Shown in pieces: positions 18,065 to 27,081 of a stretch of DNA of 64,000 nucleotides (position 1 is the stretch's first letter; the number at the start of each line of letters is the position of its first letter). The translations under genes and the position numbers were made by a program. The stretch comes from Streptomyces venezuelae (GTDB lineage: Bacteria; Actinomycetota; Actinomycetes; Streptomycetales; Streptomycetaceae): contig NZ_CP029192.1 of NCBI RefSeq assembly GCF_008642315.1, forward strand, positions 8,556,001 to 8,620,000. The letters run 5' to 3'. The notes under the pieces were generated by a model. The model was not told the origin of the DNA. It worked only from the letters and a program-made list of their open reading frames with translations, and did no database searches.

Positions 18065-18121
18065 GTGCCGGTAACCGGCGGGGCCGGTGTTCGGCAGTGC
18101 CGGTAACCGGTGGGGCCGGTG
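18065..18121. repeat. Two 25-bp direct repeats between convergent genes
   Basis: Copies at 18065-18089 and 18097-18121 differ at one base and each contain the palindrome CCGGTAACCGG. They lie between the TerB-like gene and the convergent tetR gene, so they may form a bidirectional terminator or a protein site. No T-run is present. Confidence 0.6.
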
Positions 18122-18132
18122 ACCGGTAGAGG

Positions 18133-18753
18133 TTACGCCGCCACGGTGTCGAGGGCCGGGCCGATCACGTCGAAGGCCCGGTCGAGGAGTTCGGCCGGGT
18201 CCTCGGCGCCGTCGCTGTCGCTCCACCGACGCAGCACGGCGTCGAACGCGGTGAGGGCCATCCCCGCGGCCATGCGCGGGTACAGCTCGGCCTCGTGGTC
18301 GAGCCCCGTGCGGCGGCCCATCTCCTCCGTCAGGTCGTCACGCCACTGCGCCTGCCGCTCCAGGAAGCGGGCCAGCAGGGCGGGTGTCCGCAGGATCAAC
18401 TGCACCACGATCAGCGCACGCTGGGCCTGGTCGGAGCGTGCGGAACAGGCGGCGAGGGGGACCTTGACGGCGTTCCGCAGCGCCTCCGCGGGTGATTCGC
18501 CGGCGGGGCGGTCGGCCAACTCCGCGCGCATGCCGGTGCCCATGTCGGCCAGGAACTGGACGACCACGTCCTCCTTGGACGCGAAGTACCGGAAGAAGGT
18601 GCGCCGGGACACCCCGGCGGTGGCCACGATCTCGTCGATGGTGACCGCGTCGTACCCCTTCAGCGCGAGCAACTGCAGCGCGGACTCGGTCAGTTCGTCC
18701 GAGACGAGGCGTCGTTTGCGCTCGGCCAGGCTCATGCGGGGCTGGGAGGTCAC
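18133..18753 (-). CDS. TetR family transcriptional regulator
   Basis: Regulator of 206 residues. The N-terminal TetR helix-turn-helix is clear (ALQLLALKGYDAVTIDEIVA, then TAGVSRRTFFRYFASKEDVV at about 38-66), followed by an all-helical ligand domain. It has no divergent partner: the gene upstream (DUF1206) is on the same strand. The target is unknown. An alternative start 6 codons later (MSLAERK) is equally plausible. Confidence 0.9.
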   Translation of the reverse strand: MTSQPRMSLAERKRRLVSDELTESALQLLALKGYDAVTIDEIVATAGVSRRTFFRYFASKEDVVVQFLADMGTGMRAELADRPAGESPAEALRNAVKVPLAACSARSDQAQRALIVVQLILRTPALLARFLERQAQWRDDLTEEMGRRTGLDHEAELYPRMAAGMALTAFDAVLRRWSDSDGAEDPAELLDRAFDVIGPALDTVAA

Positions 18754-18802
18754 CCGCTCATCGTACAGGCCGGGTACTCGGATGCCTTCGGTGTCACTCG
18801 GG

Positions 18803-18850
18803 GGCAGGGCGGCATTCTGTGCCGCTCGTGGCGGGGAATGCCGCCCTGCC
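18803..18850 (-). terminator. Long inverted repeat downstream of DUF1206 gene
   Basis: Perfect 15-bp inverted repeat (18803-18817 and 18836-18850) with an 18-nt loop. It lies after the DUF1206 stop and before the tetR start on the minus strand. It probably terminates the DUF1206 transcript; it could also be a TetR operator since it lies upstream of that gene. Confidence 0.6.
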
Positions 18851-18857
18851 GGGCGTC

Positions 18858-18874
18858 GGCCGGTCCGACCGGCC
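18858..18874 (-). terminator. Short hairpin 5 nt after the DUF1206 stop
   Basis: The sequence GGCCGGTCCGACCGGCC is a perfect 8-bp stem with a 1-nt centre, immediately after the minus-strand stop at 18880. Together with the next inverted repeat it forms a tandem hairpin terminator. Confidence 0.55.
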
Positions 18875-18879
18875 GGGTG

Positions 18880-19755
18880 TCAGAACTTGCGCCAGCGTGC
18901 GCTCGCGAACGAGAAGAGTCCGAAGGCGACGAGACCGACGGCGATCAGCGCGAGCAGCCAGGGCCCCGCGCCGGTGTCGGCGAAGGAGCGCAGTGTGTTG
19001 TCCATGCCCTTGGCCTGGCCCGGCTTGTGGCGCAGCGCCGCGGTGATGGCGAAGCCGCCCGCGACGCCGAACACGATGCCGCGTGCCGTCCCGCCGGTGA
19101 CGCCGAGGACGTCGGTCGCCTGCCGCATCCGGCGCGGCATCTCGGAGACGCGCAGCTTGTCGCGGAACTTGCGGAGCAGCGCGCGGCCCGCGATCCAGAC
19201 CCCCGCCACGAGCACGCCGGCGCCCGCGGCGGCGACGAGCCACTGACCGGCGGGCCAGTCGAGCACCTTCGCCGTCGCGTCCTGGGTCTGCTTGTCGCTC
19301 GATCCGCTGCCACTGCCCTGGTCGCCCGCGGCGTAGGCGATGACGGAGTACGTCACGAAGCTGTAGAAGAGGCAACGCGCGGCGGCCATGGCCCGCTTGC
19401 CCGCGGTGTTTCCGTCCGGCCCCGCCTGTCCGAAGAAGACCTCGGAGAGCCGCCACAGCGCCATGCCCGCCAGGGCGCCGCCGAGCAGCCACAGCATGAC
19501 GTGCCCGAACGGGCGCTCCGCGATCTCGGCCAGGGCGCCACCCCGGTCCGCCTGGCGGCCGTCGCCGCCGTCGGAGAACGCGATGCGCAGGGCCAGTGCG
19601 CCGACCAGGAGATACAGGACACCACGTCCGACGAAACCGGCGCGTGCCACCGCGGCCACGCCTCGTCCCTTGGCTGCGCGCCTTGCTTTGCCCTTGCCGC
19701 GCACGGTGGCCGACGTGAGACGCACGGAAGGGAGGCGCTTGGATCGGAGATGCAT
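18880..19755 (-). CDS. DUF1206 membrane protein
   Basis: Integral membrane protein of about 291 residues with six hydrophobic segments arranged as three repeats. Each repeat begins with the pattern ARAGFVGRGVLYLLVG or a relative of it (AARCLFYSFVTYSVIAYA; VTGGTARGIVFGVAGGFAI), as in DUF1206 proteins. The ATG at 19755 (MHLRSKRL) is selected since it precedes the basic tail and the first helix. Function is unknown for the family. It sits downstream of the STAS gene on the same strand, 91 nt away. Confidence 0.88.
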   Translation of the reverse strand: MHLRSKRLPSVRLTSATVRGKGKARRAAKGRGVAAVARAGFVGRGVLYLLVGALALRIAFSDGGDGRQADRGGALAEIAERPFGHVMLWLLGGALAGMALWRLSEVFFGQAGPDGNTAGKRAMAAARCLFYSFVTYSVIAYAAGDQGSGSGSSDKQTQDATAKVLDWPAGQWLVAAAGAGVLVAGVWIAGRALLRKFRDKLRVSEMPRRMRQATDVLGVTGGTARGIVFGVAGGFAITAALRHKPGQAKGMDNTLRSFADTGAGPWLLALIAVGLVAFGLFSFASARWRKF

Positions 19756-19846
19756 GGCTACCGGATGCCCCCGGTGCCCTGCCTCATGCCGACCTCTGTG
19801 AGCCCCGGACGTGGGGCTCGGTCGCAGGTACGGATCCGGGCCCGCG

Positions 19847-20182
19847 TCAGCGGAACCCGCTCCGGGAGCCGGTGCGCGTACACGGCACCGGCGCGCCGGC
19901 CGGAATTGTGAACGCCTTGTCGAGTGAGGTGATGCGCAGCAGTCGTCGGTTGCGCGCGCTGCCCGGTACGAGCCATAAGGTGCCCCGGTCGGGGGAGACC
20001 CGCTTCCGGATCCGCACGAGCAGCCGGAGGCCGCCGGCATCCATGAACGTCACTTCCCGCAGGTCCGCGACGACCCGAGGGCCGGCCCGGTCCATGAGGG
20101 CCATGACACGGGGGGCGAGCTCCTGGTCGGCCCAGGCGTCCAGTTCGCCCCAAAACGCAAGGACATCAGTGCCGTTCACCAC
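19847..20182 (-). CDS. STAS domain protein (anti-sigma factor antagonist-like)
   Basis: Small protein of about 111 residues with a STAS fold: strand FWGELDAW, then VVADLREVTFMDAGGLRLLVRI. The segment DAGG stands where antagonists of anti-sigma factors usually have the phosphorylatable D-S-x-G, so the serine is replaced by alanine. The frame is open upstream to about 20241 and the extra residues (DFTFGLQHRV) look like the first STAS strand. The true start may therefore be upstream of the GTG at 20182, possibly a CTG at 20236 or 20233. No anti-sigma kinase is adjacent. Confidence 0.72.
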   Translation of the reverse strand: MVNGTDVLAFWGELDAWADQELAPRVMALMDRAGPRVVADLREVTFMDAGGLRLLVRIRKRVSPDRGTLWLVPGSARNRRLLRITSLDKAFTIPAGAPVPCTRTGSRSGFR

Positions 20183-20236
20183 GCGGTGCTGCAGGCCGAA
20201 GGTGAAGTCGGCGGTGCCCGTTTCCCAGTCCAGCAG

Positions 20237-20614
20237 TGTCTTTTCCCTTCACGGAGAGTAATCAAAATGTTGGTGGCGTGGCGTACGAAGACCGGCGCCG
20301 GACGCCACCGAGGTCCTGGGCGGCACCGAGGTCATGTGTCAATAGTTCCCGCTCAGAGCCGTTCGTACCCTCGTGTGGTGATGTGATTGACTGGAAAGCG
20401 GAGTTGATGGGGTGTCAAGTCGACGATTACGCAGAGTAATCGTAACACTGTGTGTGCTTCCGGCGTTCCGCTCCGGCGCTCGGCCGTGCTCCACGGCGAA
20501 GGGGCAAGAGTCCAAGGCCGCGCCGCGATTGTCCATGGCGGGAGCGCGGGCGGCGGGGACGACACTGTGGGCGCCCCGCACTGTTCTCCGCCCCCCACCC
20601 AGGAGGAACAGCAC
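20237..20614. other. Intergenic region between STAS and secreted protein genes
   Basis: No convincing gene is seen. It is less GC-rich than its neighbours and holds an 8-bp inverted repeat ACGATTAC-N5-GTAATCGT at 20423-20443, a possible operator. Promoters for both divergent genes probably lie here. Confidence 0.5.
20423..20443. promoter_or_regulatory. Inverted repeat, possible operator
   Basis: ACGATTAC and GTAATCGT separated by 5 nt, in the divergent gap. It is AT-rich relative to its surroundings. The binding protein is unknown. Confidence 0.4.
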
Positions 20615-21394
20615 ATGTCTGCTCTCAGCATTCGGCGCCGCGGCGGCGCGGTCGCGGCAGCCGCCGGACTGGCCATGATGCTCCCCGGTCAGGCCGCCGC
20701 GGCGGTCGGCGGCGGGAACGTGTCGATCAGCTGGTCCATCCCCGGCACCCCCACCGAGGGCCTGCGCGACATCACCTTCCCCATGACGGTCAACCCGGCC
20801 ACCGCCCACAAGGACGGCATCTACTTCGCCCAGCAGTTCGGCTTCACCAACGCCGCGGACGTGGGATACACGGGCCTGCAGCCCCGCGCGAACAGCGGCG
20901 GCAGCGAACGGCTCTCCGCCCGCTTCTCCAACTTCGTCGCGGGCTCGACGACCACGGGCCCCCTGTGCCACCAGGGAGCGGACGGAGGCCCCGGCGTGAC
21001 CTGCGCGGTCGACTTCGACGCCGTCTACGGCCACCGCTACGACATCAGGGTCGAGCGGGAAGGGACCGACACCTGGACCGGCACCGCACGGGACACGGTG
21101 ACCGGCAAGGAGACCCACCTCGGCACGTACACGCTTCCGGCGGGCAGCGGAAACCTCCGCGGCTCCCAGGGCGGCTTCGTCGAGTACTACGCGGGCATCC
21201 CCAGCTGTGCCGAGATGCCCAGGTCCGACGTCGTCCTCGGTGGCCCCACGTCCACCGACGCGGGCGGCCTGAGCGGCACGGCGCGGGCCAACTACGAGTA
21301 CAGCGACTGCGTGGGCGAGTCCGGCTACCACGCGGAGAACGCGGGCGCGGGCACGCATGTCACCCGCGGCTTCGTCACCGCCGCCGCGGACTGA
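20615..21394 (+). CDS. Secreted protein of unknown function
   Basis: Exported protein of 259 residues. AGGAGGA lies 7 nt before the ATG at 20615. A Sec signal peptide is clear (RRRGGAVAAAAGLAMMLPG, then cleavage after QAAAA). The mature part is beta-rich, with NVSISWSIPGTP, GFTNAADVGYTGLQPRANSG and GGFVEYYAGIPSC. It resembles secreted DUF3472-type proteins in the YTGLQPR and late YY-IPSC regions, but this is a weak resemblance. Cys pairs (about residues 127/137 and 205/239) could form disulfides in the mature domain. It ends 3 nt before a convergent regulator gene. Confidence 0.7.
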   Translation: MSALSIRRRGGAVAAAAGLAMMLPGQAAAAVGGGNVSISWSIPGTPTEGLRDITFPMTVNPATAHKDGIYFAQQFGFTNAADVGYTGLQPRANSGGSERLSARFSNFVAGSTTTGPLCHQGADGGPGVTCAVDFDAVYGHRYDIRVEREGTDTWTGTARDTVTGKETHLGTYTLPAGSGNLRGSQGGFVEYYAGIPSCAEMPRSDVVLGGPTSTDAGGLSGTARANYEYSDCVGESGYHAENAGAGTHVTRGFVTAAAD

Positions 21395-21397
21395 GCC

Positions 21398-22273
21398 CTA
21401 CGAGGGCCGGCCCGGGTCCCGCTCGACCGGCAGCCACAGTTCGGCGTCCGTCTCGGCAACGGACGACGCCCCGCGCGTGCGCAGGATCTCGGGCCCCGGG
21501 CGGCTGCGGTACGGGTTCGACGGGAACCACTCCATGAACACGTCGCGCCACAGGTTCTGGATGGCCTCCGGGGCGGGGCCCGACGTCGTGAACACCGCCC
21601 ACGTCCCCGCGGGCACGGGCAGCACGGCCGTGCCCGCGGGCGCGGCCGAGGTCGTGATCACCCCCTGGTAGTAGTCGAGTTCGGTGCCCTCGGCGCGGCT
21701 CGGGTCCAGGCCGTCGCAGACGGCGAGGATGCCGTGCGGCTCCTGGTCCGACAGCTTCTCCAGCCGCTCCAGGTCTTCCGGCGCGATCCCGCGCACGAAG
21801 TCGATGATCGACCGGTTCGGTCCCGAATGCACCAGCGGCACCCGGGCCTTGGGCCCGACGACGGTGAAGCCCGGCTTGTCCACCACGCGGTACCGCAGGT
21901 CGCTGCTGCCCTCGACGGTGAGACGGAAGGTCACCCGGGACTGGGAGCTGAGCTCGGCGCCGGAACGCCGGGCCTCACCGGGCCCGACGCCGTGCATGGA
22001 GCGGAACGCCCGCGCGAACGCCTCGCCCGACCCGTAGCCGTGGCGGACCGCGATCTCCAGGAGCGTGTCACGGTCCGCCAGCACCTCCGCGCCCGCGAGG
22101 GTGAGCCGTCGGCGCCGGACGTACTCCGAGAGCGGCATGCCCGCGAGCGCGGAGAACATCCGGCGCAGGTGGTACTCGGAAGTGGCCGCGATCCGGGCCG
22201 CCTCGGCCACGTCGACGGTCCCGCCGAGGTGGCGCTCGATGTACTCCATGGCCTCATTGAGCCGCTCCAGCAC
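21398..22273 (-). CDS. AraC family regulator with GyrI-like effector domain
   Basis: Regulator of 291 residues. The N-terminal AraC DNA-binding domain has two helix-turn-helix motifs (VAEAARIAATSEYHLRRMFS and LLEIAVRHGYGSGEAFARAF). From about 115 onward is a GyrI-like small-molecule-binding domain (FRLTVEGSSDLRYRVVDKPG, and VPAGTWAVFTTSGPAPEAIQ). This SoxS/Rob-like arrangement is common in multidrug-sensing regulators. No obvious target gene is adjacent. Confidence 0.9.
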   Translation of the reverse strand: MLERLNEAMEYIERHLGGTVDVAEAARIAATSEYHLRRMFSALAGMPLSEYVRRRRLTLAGAEVLADRDTLLEIAVRHGYGSGEAFARAFRSMHGVGPGEARRSGAELSSQSRVTFRLTVEGSSDLRYRVVDKPGFTVVGPKARVPLVHSGPNRSIIDFVRGIAPEDLERLEKLSDQEPHGILAVCDGLDPSRAEGTELDYYQGVITTSAAPAGTAVLPVPAGTWAVFTTSGPAPEAIQNLWRDVFMEWFPSNPYRSRPGPEILRTRGASSVAETDAELWLPVERDPGRPS

Positions 22274-22319
22274 CCTCGGCTCCTTCCTGTTCCGTGATCA
22301 CCACCCTAGAGGCCCGAGG

Positions 22320-24167
22320 TCAGCGCACGAGCTCCACGGGCAGCTCCACCCGGCGCCGGGGCGCGGTGCCGTCGAGGGCCGCGCACCCGTCGGAGACGCG
22401 GAGACCGGCCGCCGCACAGGCGTAGGCAAGCTCGCGGGCGTCGTACGGCACGCCAGGACCGGTCTGCCAGAAACGGAAGCGCCAGTACGCGGACGGGTCC
22501 GTGGCCTCGGGGGAGAGGCCGACCTCCTCGTGCTCCACGCACCGGCCGTCCCGCGCCAGCGTGCCGTGGGTGCCGCCCTTCGGGTTGAAGTACAGCCCGA
22601 AGGCGGTGGTGCCGGCGGATATCGCGCCCAGCAGGGTCTCGTCGCTCGGCAGGTAACCGTCCTGGGTGATCACGCAGCCGCCGGGGTCGCCCGGAACCTC
22701 GGTCACCGAGACGAAGCGGAGGGCCCTGTCGCAACCGTCCTCGTCCTCCCAGTCGTCCGCGTCCGTCCCGTCGTCCTCGGCGAATCCGTCGTCCTCCTCG
22801 AACGAGGCGTCCTTCGGGAGGATTTCGGGGCAGAGCGCCGGGTCGGCGCCGAGACGGCGGACGACCTCGGCCCCGCCCAGACCGCGCACGAAGGCGACGC
22901 CGAGCCCCTCCGTCCACCTGTTCGCGTCGGTGAAGGCCGCGACGAGCGCGTCGGCGGCGCGGAAGGCCGCCAGCTCCTCGTCCGGCAGTGCCACCGCGCC
23001 CGGCAGCTCCGCGACGACCGGAGCGAGCGGTGTCGTCAGGAGCAGCCGTCCCGGCGACCAGGGCCCGGTTTGCGGGGTCCAGACGTCCGCGCCCGCACCG
23101 ATCAACGTACGCACACACTCCTCGTCGCCGGCGCAGGTGGCGTGCCACAGCGCCGTGTGCCCTTCGCGGTCGGGCGCGTCGATGTCCGTGACATGCGGGA
23201 GCAGCAGCCTCAGGGACTCCGCGCCGCCCCGCTCGGCGGCCAGGTGCAGCGGGGTGCGGCCGGACCAGACGTCGGCGTCGGCGGACGCGCCTCCGTCGAG
23301 CCGAGCCCGGATCAGCGCCGCGTCGCACCACCCCTCGTACCCGATGCCTTCCCAGTCGGCCCGCGGCACGTACCGCTGCCGTGCCTCCTCCCGGTCGCGC
23401 AGGACGCCGAGTTCGTGCGCGGACATCGGGCGGGCGAGGAAGCCGGGCGGGCCGCCCCACCGGCCGAAGACGAGGAACCGGTCCCCGGTGGCGCGGGGCG
23501 TCGGCAGGCCGGGCCACACCTCGACGGCACGGGTGGACGCGGCACGCAGGGCATCGGCGTCGACCGGCGTACTCGTCTCCGGGACGTCCTCGTCCGGCCA
23601 CTCCACCACCAGCCGCGCCTCGCCGGGCGGGGGCAGTTCCGGCAGGTACAGGTCGACGTCGGTCCTGAAGAGTGAGTCCCGCATTCCGCCGGAGTCCAGC
23701 GGGATCAGCCCCGTCGGCTTCCCCGACTGCACGGCGGCCAGGCGCGCCGCCGGACCGAGCACCCGCGTGGAGTTCGCCCCGTCCGTGTCGAGGGAGGTGA
23801 CGCGCCGCCCGTCGCCCAGCAGGAGCCCGACGCGCAGCCCCGACTGGTCGGGCCGGCCCTCGTGCTGCCGGTGGACCGTCCGGTGCACGGCGAGGTGCAG
23901 CGTGACGGATCCGGGCCACACGGACCAGCCGGTCAGCAGGACCTTGACGGTCGGACCGGCCCCTGCCACCGCGGGCTGCGGCACCGAGGCCGGGGCGAAC
24001 CAGTCGAGCGGTGGCCGCTCCCGGGCCGCGTCCTCGCCCGGAGGACCCAGCCGGATTGCCTCACCGCGCCCTTCGGCGGGTGCCCCGGACGGACCCTCCG
24101 ACGGCTCGTCGGACACATCGTCGAGCCGTTCCCCGGCCGGGTACACCAAGTCGTCAAAAAATCCCAT
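22320..24167 (-). CDS. Ankyrin repeat protein
   Basis: Cytoplasmic protein of 615 residues. About two ankyrin repeats are visible in the middle (GRTPLHLAAERGGAESLRLL and GHTALWHATCAGDEECVRTLI, around 290-360). The N-terminal half is rich in acidic residues and contains no catalytic motif. The C-terminal third has a strongly acidic stretch (FEEDDGFAEDDGTDADDWED) near 450. Ankyrin repeats mediate protein-protein contacts. The gene is alone between an AraC and a MocR regulator, and its partner is unknown. Confidence 0.82.
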   Translation of the reverse strand: MGFFDDLVYPAGERLDDVSDEPSEGPSGAPAEGRGEAIRLGPPGEDAARERPPLDWFAPASVPQPAVAGAGPTVKVLLTGWSVWPGSVTLHLAVHRTVHRQHEGRPDQSGLRVGLLLGDGRRVTSLDTDGANSTRVLGPAARLAAVQSGKPTGLIPLDSGGMRDSLFRTDVDLYLPELPPPGEARLVVEWPDEDVPETSTPVDADALRAASTRAVEVWPGLPTPRATGDRFLVFGRWGGPPGFLARPMSAHELGVLRDREEARQRYVPRADWEGIGYEGWCDAALIRARLDGGASADADVWSGRTPLHLAAERGGAESLRLLLPHVTDIDAPDREGHTALWHATCAGDEECVRTLIGAGADVWTPQTGPWSPGRLLLTTPLAPVVAELPGAVALPDEELAAFRAADALVAAFTDANRWTEGLGVAFVRGLGGAEVVRRLGADPALCPEILPKDASFEEDDGFAEDDGTDADDWEDEDGCDRALRFVSVTEVPGDPGGCVITQDGYLPSDETLLGAISAGTTAFGLYFNPKGGTHGTLARDGRCVEHEEVGLSPEATDPSAYWRFRFWQTGPGVPYDARELAYACAAAGLRVSDGCAALDGTAPRRRVELPVELVR

Positions 24168-24228
24168 GCCGTCATGCTGTCAGCAGGGTCTGACAACGGG
24201 CCCGCGCCACATCCCCGGTGACGGAGGC

Positions 24229-25692
24229 TCAGCCTCCGGCGGGCACCCGGCTTCGCTCCGCGCAGTCGAGCAGCGTAGGCAGCGCCCGTTCGAGCAGGTC
24301 GACGCCGTGTGCGTACGGCAGCCGCAGCCGGTCACGGAACCCGTCGACCGCCGAGAACGCCGACCCCGGCACGACGGCCACACCCCGCCGCCGCGCGAGC
24401 TGCGCCAGCGCCTCCGTGTCGGTGCCCGGCACCCGGACCCACAGGGCGGGGCCGCCCGCGGGCCGGTCCCACTCCCAGTGCGGGGCACGCGAGCGCAACA
24501 GCTTCTCCGCGCCCGCCAGTTGCTCACGGAGTACCTCGCGGCGAGCGGTCCGCGCCTGCGGCAGACTCGCGAGCAGCCGCGACGCCACCAGCTGGTCCAC
24601 GACCGAACACGACAGGTCCACCGACGTCTTGATCTTCGCGAGACGCGCCACGATGTGCGGCGACGACCGCACCCAGCCCACCCGGAGCCCGCCCCAGAAC
24701 AGCTTCGACAGCGTCCCCACCGTGATCGTGGACGTCACCGGGAGGCGGGCCGAAAGCGGCACGGGCGCACCGTTGTCGGCGAGCCCGAGCTCCGCGCACG
24801 CGGTGTCCTCGACGGTGAACAGTTCGCGCTCGCCCAGCGCCGACGCCCACTCCCGCAGCGCCGCCCCGTCCAGGCTGCGGCCGGTCGGATTGTGCACGGA
24901 CGGCTGGAGGTAGACGAGCCGCGGCCGCACCTTCGCGCCCAGACGCCGTAGCGCCGCCGCGTCCGATCCCGCGCCGCCCGCCCCCGGCCGGTCCCCGCCG
25001 ACCGGCACGAGCCGCGCGCCGCGCGAGCGCAGCGCCTCCAGGGCGCCCCGGTAGGTCGGGTTCTCCACCACGACGGTGTCGCCCGGCTCGACCAGCGACT
25101 GCGCGACCAGCCACACGGCCTGCTGCGATCCCGCCGTGATCAGGATCTGCTCCGGCTCGGTGGGCAGCCCGGCCCCGCGGTAGTACGCCGCGATGCCCTC
25201 GCGCAACTCCGGCAGCCCGTGCGTCAGATAGCCGTCCGCGCGCAGCAGCGGCGCGAGCTCGGCACCCGACAGCGCGCCGACCGTGTCGGCCACCGCGCCG
25301 AGGCCGTCCAGCGCGCCGCTCGACAGGTCGGCGCCGCTCATGCGCGCGTCGAAACTGGCGAGCCGCCCCTCGCCCCCGTGCCGCTCCTCGTCCGGGGACT
25401 GCTCGAGCGCGCCCGAGCCGCGCAGCCGGGAACCGCTGCCGCGGCGGCTCTCCAGCCACCCCTCCGCCTCCAGGAGGCTGTACGCGGCGGTCACCGTGGA
25501 GCGGCTCACCCCCAGTACGCCCGCGAGTTCGCGTTGCGAGGGCAGGGTCGAGCCGGGAGCCACGTCCGCCCGCTCCGCGAGCTCGCGCAGAGCGTCCGCG
25601 AGCCTGCGCGGAAGTGGAGCCGCGCCCTCCGATGACCAGCCGGTGAGCAGCCGCGACAATCGGGCCGTCGGGATCTTCGCCATGCCCTTCAT
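24229..25692 (-). CDS. MocR-type regulator (GntR HTH fused to aminotransferase)
   Basis: Regulator of 487 residues that joins a GntR winged helix (about 25-95; LPSQRELAGVLGVSRSTVTA) to a class I aminotransferase-like domain from about 125. The PLP lysine is in TVGTLSKLFWGGLRVG, and YLQPSVHNPTGRSL is typical. It is divergent from the Tm-1-like two-gene operon (110-nt gap) and may control it. An internal start 3 codons later (MAKIPT) is equally likely. Confidence 0.92.
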   Translation of the reverse strand: MKGMAKIPTARLSRLLTGWSSEGAAPLPRRLADALRELAERADVAPGSTLPSQRELAGVLGVSRSTVTAAYSLLEAEGWLESRRGSGSRLRGSGALEQSPDEERHGGEGRLASFDARMSGADLSSGALDGLGAVADTVGALSGAELAPLLRADGYLTHGLPELREGIAAYYRGAGLPTEPEQILITAGSQQAVWLVAQSLVEPGDTVVVENPTYRGALEALRSRGARLVPVGGDRPGAGGAGSDAAALRRLGAKVRPRLVYLQPSVHNPTGRSLDGAALREWASALGERELFTVEDTACAELGLADNGAPVPLSARLPVTSTITVGTLSKLFWGGLRVGWVRSSPHIVARLAKIKTSVDLSCSVVDQLVASRLLASLPQARTARREVLREQLAGAEKLLRSRAPHWEWDRPAGGPALWVRVPGTDTEALAQLARRRGVAVVPGSAFSAVDGFRDRLRLPYAHGVDLLERALPTLLDCAERSRVPAGG

Positions 25693-25802
25693 CTTCGCCT
25701 ACTCCCGGGCCGCGCAGGCCAATCGGGTCCCACTGGCCGTTGCCCGGGGCGCATACCGGTCGCAGGATCACAGCACCGAGCACCTGAAGGAGTGTGGAGT
25801 AC

Positions 25803-27056
25803 ATGGCGACCGTGGTCCTCGTCGGCACGCTGGACACCAAGGGCGAGGAGTACGCGTGGCTGCGCGAACGGCTCCGGGAGTACGGCAGCGACGTCCTGCT
25901 GGTCGACGTCGGCGTCCTGCCGCCGCCCGCCCACGCGCCCGTGCCCGACGTTCCCGCCGACGTGGTGGCACAGGCCGCCGGACACGACCTCGGATCGCTG
26001 CGCGCCGCCGGGGACCGCGGCGCGGCGGTCGCCGCCATGGCCGACGGACTGACCCGTGTCGTGCTCGACCTGCACCACCAGGGCAAGCTGCACGCGGTGC
26101 TCGCGGCCGGAGGCAGCGGCGGCTCGGCCATCGCCTCGCAGGCCATGCGCGCCCTGCCCATCGGCGTGCCGAAGGTCCTGGTCAGCACCATGGCGGGCGG
26201 CGACGTCGCACCGTACGTCGACAGCAGCGACCTCACGATGATGTACAGCGTCGTCGACGTCTCCGGCATCAACTCCGTGTCGAGCCACATACTCGGCAAC
26301 GCCGCGGCGGCCGCGGCCGGCATGGCCCGCCGCCAGGAGCGCAGTCACGAGGAGCTCGCGGGCCCGCGCCGCAAGGTCGTCGCCGCCACGATGTTCGGCG
26401 TGACCACGCCCGCCGTCGACACGGCCCGCGCCCGCCTCGCCGAACTCGGCTACGAGGTCCTGGTCTTCCACGCCACCGGAGCGGGCGGCCGCGCCGTGGA
26501 GAAGCTCGCCGCCGACGGCCTGCTGGACGGCGTCCTCGACCTGACCACCACGGAACTCGCCGACGAACTCGTCGGGGGAGTGCTCAGCGCGGGCCCCGAC
26601 CGGCTCACCGCGGCGGGCGCCGCCGCCATCCCCCAGGTCGTCGCGCCCGGCGCCCTCGACATGGTCAACTTCGGCCCCGCCGCGAGCATCCCCGAGCGCT
26701 TCGCGGGCCGGCGGTTCCTCGTCCACAACCCGACGGTCACCCTGATGCGCACCACCGCACGCGAGATGGCGGCCCTCGGCGCCATGCTCGGCCACAAGCT
26801 CGCCGCGGCCCGCGGGCCCGCCGAACTCTTCTGGCCCCTGCGCGGACTCTCGGCCGTCGACATGCCGGACGCGCCCTTCGCCGACCCGGTGGCCGACAGG
26901 ACGGGCCTCGACGCCCTGCGCGCCACCGTCTGCGGCAGCGGCGTCCGCCTCCACGAAGTCGACGCCCACATCAACGACGGGACGTTCGCGGTGGCCATGG
27001 CCGACCGCCTGCACCAACTGATCGGCGAACGCGCCGCCTCACAGGCCGCCCGCTGA
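25803..27056 (+). CDS. Tm-1-like ATP-binding protein (UPF0261)
   Basis: Protein of about 417 residues of the UPF0261 family. The ATG at 25803 follows AAGGAG by about 10 nt; the upstream GTG at 25794 is too close to it. Conserved pieces: [19 protein letters not shown] at the N-terminus, [20 protein letters not shown], then [40 protein letters not shown] and a C-terminal [13 protein letters not shown]. The family is homologous to the N-terminal part of plant Tm-1, which inhibits tobamovirus RNA replication. The bacterial role is unknown. It is followed 25 nt later by a TIM-barrel partner. Confidence 0.9.
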   Translation: MATVVLVGTLDTKGEEYAWLRERLREYGSDVLLVDVGVLPPPAHAPVPDVPADVVAQAAGHDLGSLRAAGDRGAAVAAMADGLTRVVLDLHHQGKLHAVLAAGGSGGSAIASQAMRALPIGVPKVLVSTMAGGDVAPYVDSSDLTMMYSVVDVSGINSVSSHILGNAAAAAAGMARRQERSHEELAGPRRKVVAATMFGVTTPAVDTARARLAELGYEVLVFHATGAGGRAVEKLAADGLLDGVLDLTTTELADELVGGVLSAGPDRLTAAGAAAIPQVVAPGALDMVNFGPAASIPERFAGRRFLVHNPTVTLMRTTAREMAALGAMLGHKLAAARGPAELFWPLRGLSAVDMPDAPFADPVADRTGLDALRATVCGSGVRLHEVDAHINDGTFAVAMADRLHQLIGERAASQAAR

Positions 27057-27081
27057 CCCCACCGCTTCGAGGAGCAACCCC

